Below are positions 6,501 through 10,210 of a DNA stretch of 10,210 nucleotides, piece by piece. Source of the DNA: Gammaproteobacteria bacterium (lineage in GTDB: Bacteria > Pseudomonadota > Gammaproteobacteria > UBA11654); NCBI GenBank assembly GCA_002718375.1, contig PBEI01000004.1, forward strand, positions 61,829 to 72,038, in the 5' to 3' direction. The notes under the pieces were generated by a model, which was not told the DNA's origin, ran no database searches, and saw only the letters and a program-made list of their open reading frames with translations. Both the position numbers and the translations under genes were made by a program. The stretch's first letter is position 1. Every line of letters begins with the position of its first letter.

Positions 6501-8157
6501 GCCAGGAAGGAAAGCGGATGAAAAAATTGCTTCAATTAGATACTCCACGCCTGGGGTGGGCTTAATCAGCCCCCCTCCTCATCATGACATCTATTCAATT
6601 GAAGATTTGGCCCAATTAATTTTTGACCTAAAAAATGGAAATCCGTCTGCTGACATCAGTGTTAAGTTGGTCTCGGAGAGCGGAGTAGGAACAATTGCTG
6701 CTGGCGTTACTAAGGCGCATGCTGACCATATTGTAATCTCTGGCGATGTGGGCGGGACAGGCGCATCACCTTTGACCAGTATTAAGAATGCAGGTATGCC
6801 ATGGGAGCTGGGACTGGCTGAAGTTCATCAAACTTTGATTATGAACGATCTAAGAAGCAGAGTCACCTTGCAAACAGATGGCGGCCTGAAGACAGGCAGG
6901 GATGTAATCATTGCAGCGCTACTTGGTGCTGAGGAGTTTGGTTTTTCTACAGCGCCATTGATTTCCCTTGGCTGTATTATGATGAGAAAGTGTCATTTGA
7001 ATACATGTCCAGTTGGAATTGCTACTCAAAACAAAATACTTAGACAGAAATTTAATGGACAACCAGAGCATGTTATTAATTACCTATTCCTAGTTGCTGA
7101 AGAGGCAAGAGCAATCATGGCAAGACTTGGGATAAAGTCCATTGACGATCTCGTGGGAAGGACAGACCTTCTATCAACTGAGAAAGCAAAGCATCATTGG
7201 AAATCAAGCCAGCTAGACTTAAGCCCGCTTTTGGTGAGTGCAGATGAAATCAGAAGCGATGTTGAGATAAGGAAAACAATTGATCAGGTTCATGATATAG
7301 AGTCGGTCATAGACCACAGTCTGATCAAAAATTGTAAAGATGCACTTAACAAAAAAGACAGAGTTGAGCTTGACCATGAGATAACAAACCTCAATAGAGC
7401 TACAGGTGCAATGCTGAGCCACGAAATTGCAAAACTATGGGGAGAAGAAGGACTGCCTGAAGACACTATTCGGGTGAACTTTTCTGGTTCAGCAGGCCAA
7501 AGCTTTGGAGCTTTTTTGTCAAAAGGAGTGACCTTTAACTTATCTGGCGATGCCAATGATTATGTTGGCAAAAGTCTTTCAGGAGGTAAAATTATCGTTC
7601 AGCCTCCAGAGAACACCAACTTTAAATCTGAAGATAATATCCTTATTGGTAATGTCGCACTTTATGGCGCCACCTCAGGTTTTGGTTTCTTCAGAGGAAT
7701 AGCGGCTGAACGATTTGGCGTTAGAAATAGCGGAGCATGGTCTGTTGTTGAGGGTGTTGGTGATCATGGTTGTGAATATATGACAGGCGGAAGGGTTTTG
7801 GTTTTGGGAGAAACTGGTGTCAACTTCGCAGCTGGTATGTCTGGAGGAATTGCTTATGTCTTCGATCCAAGAGATGAGTTTGAGCCCAAGTGCAATACTG
7901 GCATGGTTGAACTTGAAACTCTGGAAGACGAGACCAGCATTTCGGAAATACTCAGGCTACTCGAGCTACATCATGAATATACTGATTCACCATTGGCTGA
8001 GGCAATCATGAATGACTGGGATAATAGCTTGAAGAAGTTTATCAAGGTCATGCCAATTGATTACAAGCGTGTCATGAACGAAAGAGCAGAACACAATGAA
8101 GAAACCGAATCTATCTTTGATGTGGATGATAGAAAGTCACAAAGGAAGGGGGTATAG
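3541..8157 (+). CDS. gltB: Glutamate synthase large (alpha) subunit
   Basis: With GltD it converts glutamine plus 2-oxoglutarate to two glutamates, the GOGAT half of ammonia assimilation, in the cytoplasm. At 1538 residues it is full length. A 20-residue propeptide precedes Cys21 (KESCGLGF), the N-terminal nucleophile of the class II glutaminase domain (about 21-435), which also shows HRGARG (50-55), HSRFSTNTFP from H235 and HNGE (257-260). A central linker domain follows, then the FMN-binding synthase domain (about 870-1210) with GAMSFGSISPEAH near 899, SPPPHHDIYSIEDLAQL, GDVGGTGASP and LQTDGGLKTGRD near 1110. The 3Fe-4S cysteines are C1145, C1151 and C1156 in CIMMRKCHLNTCPVG. The C-terminal GXGXG domain runs from about 1314 to 1445. 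A stop at 3526-3528 leaves ATG 3541 as the only reasonable start, although its ribosome binding site is weak (AAAAAGAA). It is followed two bases later by gltD. No missing residues or frameshift seen. Confidence 0.98.
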   Translation: MRLKKDSNIGLYDSRFEKESCGLGFVAQINKEPSHQNIKDALTILCNMDHRGARGSEPNSGDGAGILTGMPYTFFAGISKECFGVYLEEGRYAVGNIFLPNEGKEREFCKKSFEEICCENELEIIGWRDLPIDIKKADIGPSALKAIPKIEQVFVKDNSSFFNQEDFERRLYLARKKVSNHLRVNSGLDEADLFYICSLSSKTIVYKGMLTCDQVGNFFSDLTEPDYASHVAMVHSRFSTNTFPSWDRAMPNRFMSHNGEINTIQGNINWMKAREGNMESGIFGDRLEDLFPIIEPNCSDSGNFDNVLEFLTLSGRSMEESVLMMVPEAWQKKKTISKDRKAYYEFQSNLMEPWDGPASISFTNGDAIGAILDRNGLRPSRYYVTSDNRIIMASEVGVLDIPNEKVIKKGRLQPGKIFLIDFNKGKLLSDSDVKDPLVRENPYREWLHGNRFGFRKIKQLSNDPLYGKEELLKRMRAFGYTSETLEFMLFPMVHDLRDPLGSMGNDTVLASLSDNHRLIYDYFKQRFAQVSNPSIDSIREKIVMSLECYIGPEGNLLEPGEKHANRILVENPILTNTAMYALKHLNYLNHRSKVIDITYTKEVGLNEKIDEICSAAEESVDNGIGFIVLSDRGMDESRTPISALMACGAVHHHLVKSAKRSKAAIVVETGEAREVHHFCLLFGYGADAINPYLAYEILMQAKAENVIKHTHYKRGPENRVPLDEYEEVIDAYRQAVVKGILKVMGKMGISTLQSYKGAQIFEAIGLSKEVIDKCFDGTVSKVGGVDLDTIQLEDLRRHSLGWPDDKSKPSTDLPNPGDFHWRSEGEKKGWNPETVWSLQLAARTNDESAYKKFSKLANKKAEDALNLRGLLKLNYPNNKSIPLEDVEPASEIVKHFCTGAMSFGSISPEAHETLAIAMNRIGGKSNSGEGGEDPARYEPMKNGDSKSSAIKQIASGRFGVTANYIANAQQLQIKIAQGAKPGEGGELPGRKADEKIASIRYSTPGVGLISPPPHHDIYSIEDLAQLIFDLKNGNPSADISVKLVSESGVGTIAAGVTKAHADHIVISGDVGGTGASPLTSIKNAGMPWELGLAEVHQTLIMNDLRSRVTLQTDGGLKTGRDVIIAALLGAEEFGFSTAPLISLGCIMMRKCHLNTCPVGIATQNKILRQKFNGQPEHVINYLFLVAEEARAIMARLGIKSIDDLVGRTDLLSTEKAKHHWKSSQLDLSPLLVSADEIRSDVEIRKTIDQVHDIESVIDHSLIKNCKDALNKKDRVELDHEITNLNRATGAMLSHEIAKLWGEEGLPEDTIRVNFSGSAGQSFGAFLSKGVTFNLSGDANDYVGKSLSGGKIIVQPPENTNFKSEDNILIGNVALYGATSGFGFFRGIAAERFGVRNSGAWSVVEGVGDHGCEYMTGGRVLVLGETGVNFAAGMSGGIAYVFDPRDEFEPKCNTGMVELETLEDETSISEILRLLELHHEYTDSPLAEAIMNDWDNSLKKFIKVMPIDYKRVMNERAEHNEETESIFDVDDRKSQRKGV
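8142..8152 (+). promoter_or_regulatory. Strong ribosome binding site for gltD
   Basis: The purine run AAGGAAGGGGG lies within the last codons of gltB, seven bases before the gltD ATG at 8160. It confirms that start and contrasts with the poor site ahead of gltB, suggesting efficient reinitiation or independent loading for the small subunit. Confidence 0.65.
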
Positions 8158-8159
8158 AG

Positions 8160-9653
8160 ATGGGCAAACCAACAGGCTTTATGGAGTACCCAAGGAGAAA
8201 GACACCCTGGCGTGATCCAGTCGATCGGGCATTGGATTATTACGAAATTTATACTCCTGCAGAAGAAGAACAGCTGAAAAAACAAGGCGCGAGATGCATG
8301 AACTGTGGCGTACCATTTTGTGAATCAGAGCATGGGTGCCCGATCGATAATCTAATTCCAGAATGGAATGATTTAGTCTATAAGGGAAAATGGAAAGAGG
8401 CATATGAAAGGCTTACAAAGACCAATAATTTTCCAGAGTTTACAGGAAGGGTTTGCCCAGCACCTTGTGAGGGAGCGTGTGTTTTGGGCATTAATGAGCC
8501 AGCAGTCACGATTAAAGATATCGAAAACTCAATCATTGACAGAGCTTTTGAAGAAGGCTGGGTCAAAGAGCAGCAACCAGCTGAATCAACTGGCAAAAAG
8601 ATTGCAGTTGTAGGGTCAGGACCAGCAGGGCTCACCGCAGCAGATCAGCTTAATAAAGCGGGACACTCGGTCACAGTTTTTGAAAGAGAGGACAGAATAG
8701 GAGGTCTTCTTGTTTATGGAATTCCTAATATGAAGCTTTCAAAGAGTTTGTTGAATCGAAGAGTTAAACTACTGGCGTCTAAGGGAATTGAATTCAAGAC
8801 TAATTGCAACATTGGAGTTGATATCTCTACTGATGAGATCAAAAAAGCATTTGATGCTGTTTTGATAGCAACAGGCTCAACTATAGCAAGAGACCTGACT
8901 ATTCCTGGAAGAGAGTCCGGCAATATACATTTTGCAATGGATTTTCTGACTCAGAACACCAAGAGCTTATTAGATAGCTCATTGTCAGATGGTAATTACA
9001 TCGATGCCAAAGATAAAGCTGTGATTGTAATTGGGGGCGGCGATACTGGTACAGATTGTATTGCTACTGCAATTCGCCATGGATGCAAAAACATGGTCAA
9101 TATGGAAATCATGAGTAAGCCTCCAAAAAGGAGGGGTTTAGACAACCCATGGCCACTATGGCCAAACATTTTGAGGACTGACTATGGGCATGAAGAGTCA
9201 GAAAAAAGATTTGGATCTGATCCAAGACGCTTCTCATTGATGAGCAAAGAGTTTACTAGCAAAGATGGACTTGTGACTGGCCTCAAGACAGTTGAGATTG
9301 AATGGGTCCAGGAAAAGAATGGAAAAATGAAAATGAAAGAAATTGCCAGTACTGAAAAAACTTGGAACGCAGACTTAGTGTTGCTTGCACTTGGATTTAT
9401 AGGCCCAGAACAAAAGATACTCAATGACTTTGGTGTTTCAATAGATGATATCGGAAATATTGATTCAGCCTATGGAAAATTTACAACCAATGTTGACGGA
9501 GTCTTCTCTGCTGGGGATGCAAGAAGAGGACAGTCTTTAGTGGTTTGGGCTATGAATGAGGGGCGAGGCGCAGCTCTTGCAATTGATCGATATTTACAAG
9601 GGGCAAGCAGACTTTCGGCACCAATGATTAAGCTTGGTTCATTGAGAGACTAA
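8160..9653 (+). CDS. gltD: Glutamate synthase small (beta) subunit
   Basis: FAD- and iron-sulfur-containing NAD(P)H oxidoreductase that feeds electrons to GltB. The 497 residues are normal for the plant/general-bacterial type of small subunit. The N-terminal ferredoxin-like part has two cysteine groups, C46, C49, C54, C60 and C99, C103, C107, that ligate the 4Fe-4S clusters. The FAD-binding motif [14 protein letters not shown] starts at V151; the NAD(P)H-binding Rossmann motif [11 protein letters not shown] spans 290-300; the second FAD contact is [20 protein letters not shown] (450-469). [18 protein letters not shown] (318-335) is also typical of the family. The MGKPTGF N-terminus is a common GltD opening. 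It begins two bases after the gltB stop, so both are one transcript. Its last 15 bases overlap the convergent trmB. Whether it prefers NADPH or NADH cannot be told from reading. Confidence 0.97.
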   Translation: MGKPTGFMEYPRRKTPWRDPVDRALDYYEIYTPAEEEQLKKQGARCMNCGVPFCESEHGCPIDNLIPEWNDLVYKGKWKEAYERLTKTNNFPEFTGRVCPAPCEGACVLGINEPAVTIKDIENSIIDRAFEEGWVKEQQPAESTGKKIAVVGSGPAGLTAADQLNKAGHSVTVFEREDRIGGLLVYGIPNMKLSKSLLNRRVKLLASKGIEFKTNCNIGVDISTDEIKKAFDAVLIATGSTIARDLTIPGRESGNIHFAMDFLTQNTKSLLDSSLSDGNYIDAKDKAVIVIGGGDTGTDCIATAIRHGCKNMVNMEIMSKPPKRRGLDNPWPLWPNILRTDYGHEESEKRFGSDPRRFSLMSKEFTSKDGLVTGLKTVEIEWVQEKNGKMKMKEIASTEKTWNADLVLLALGFIGPEQKILNDFGVSIDDIGNIDSAYGKFTTNVDGVFSAGDARRGQSLVVWAMNEGRGAALAIDRYLQGASRLSAPMIKLGSLRD

Positions 9654-10210
9654 TTTGAAACAAAAGTCATAAATCTCATGCCCCAAAACAACTCCTCTTT
9701 CTTCAAATTTTGTGCTCAACACTCTTTCTGAAAAACCTTTTTTCTCAAAGTCTTGCCTCTCTGAAAAAAGAGCATCAATTTGTTCCGCATAATTTTCCCA
9801 GTCTGTAGATATATTAACCAAGCCATTGGGCATTAGCTTTTTCGAGATAAGCTGAATAAAGTCACCATTGATGATCCTTCTTTTATGATGTCTTTTTTTT
9901 GGCCATGGGTCAGGAAATAGCAAATTAATCTTACTGATAGAGGCATCCACTATTCCAAATTTCAGTACTTCGACCGCATCACCGCTTATAATCTTTAAAT
10001 TCTTTAAATTATTTTCATCGATTAATTTTAAGCAATGCCCTATTCCAGCATCATAGACCTCTATACCAATGAAGTGTGTTTGTGTATTTTTATTTGCCAC
10101 AGATACCAGCAACTCGCCATTTCCAAAACCAATATCGATGATCAAAGGACTTTCAGGATCGCCAAGAAAGCTATCAGGTATTATCCCAAGGTCTGCTGAA
10201 TATTGAATGC
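9639..10210 (-). CDS. trmB: tRNA (guanine-N7-)-methyltransferase (5' end missing)
   Basis: S-adenosylmethionine-dependent enzyme that methylates N7 of guanine 46 in the tRNA variable loop. The reading frame stays open to the right edge, so about 190 C-terminal residues are present and the N-terminal part, including the start, is outside. A TTG at 10145-10143 is not a believable start, because conserved codons continue upstream of it. Visible motifs: [12 protein letters not shown] (SAM motif I), [13 protein letters not shown], the family signature [17 protein letters not shown] with its cluster of basic residues, [12 protein letters not shown], and the closing [17 protein letters not shown]. 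Spacing and ending match the family. It is convergent to gltD and its stop (9641-9639) lies inside gltD. It has no functional link to the other genes here. Confidence 0.95.
   Translation of the reverse strand, partial: IQYSADLGIIPDSFLGDPESPLIIDIGFGNGELLVSVANKNTQTHFIGIEVYDAGIGHCLKLIDENNLKNLKIISGDAVEVLKFGIVDASISKINLLFPDPWPKKRHHKRRIINGDFIQLISKKLMPNGLVNISTDWENYAEQIDALFSERQDFEKKGFSERVLSTKFEERGVVLGHEIYDFCFKLVSQ

Noticed and set aside
10143..10145. TTG as start of a 168-residue trmB
   Set aside because: The frame is open to the window edge and upstream codons continue a plausible TrmB N-terminal part, so the gene is cut by the edge rather than short.
1..10210. Mobile element, CRISPR array or defence system
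   Set aside because: No transposase, integrase, terminal repeats, regularly spaced repeats or tRNA boundaries are visible; every long gene is a recognised metabolic or tRNA-modification gene.

Overview
The window looks like a piece of a free-living bacterial chromosome, moderately AT-rich, with tightly packed genes, short gaps and overlapping ends. All genes recognised are housekeeping or nitrogen/carbon metabolism functions of the kind common in aquatic Proteobacteria. A more exact placement is not justified from sequence reading alone. There is no sign of phage, plasmid, insertion sequence, CRISPR, tRNA or rRNA.

Left half, minus strand (1-3311): three genes are read right to left as a likely operon. 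First comes an AGCS-family sodium:amino-acid symporter with an extra loop of about 90 residues. Eight bases later comes a flavin-reductase-like split-barrel protein whose C-terminus resembles the small PCP_red domain found at the end of light-independent protochlorophyllide reductase BchB. Overlapping its end is a succinate-semialdehyde dehydrogenase (GabD type) that runs off the left edge. The logical reading is uptake of an amino acid or related compound followed by oxidation of an aldehyde to a TCA-cycle acid, with a flavin-dependent step of unknown role between. No aminotransferase is visible here.

Middle (3312-3540): a 229-base divergent control region separates the transporter operon from gltB. 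It holds candidate promoters in both directions, three dyad-symmetric stretches, and a 12-codon reading frame just ahead of gltB.

Right half, plus strand (3541-9653): gltB and gltD encode the large and small subunits of glutamate synthase (GOGAT), two bases apart and apparently intact, with all key residues visible. Together they make two glutamates from glutamine and 2-oxoglutarate. Convergent to them, and overlapping gltD by 15 bases, is the 3' part of trmB (tRNA m7G46 methyltransferase) on the minus strand, whose start lies beyond the right edge.

Overall most of the window is ordinary. The points most worth a second look are the flavin reductase/PCP_red-like fusion, the enlarged loop of the transporter, and the symmetric elements between the two divergent operons.
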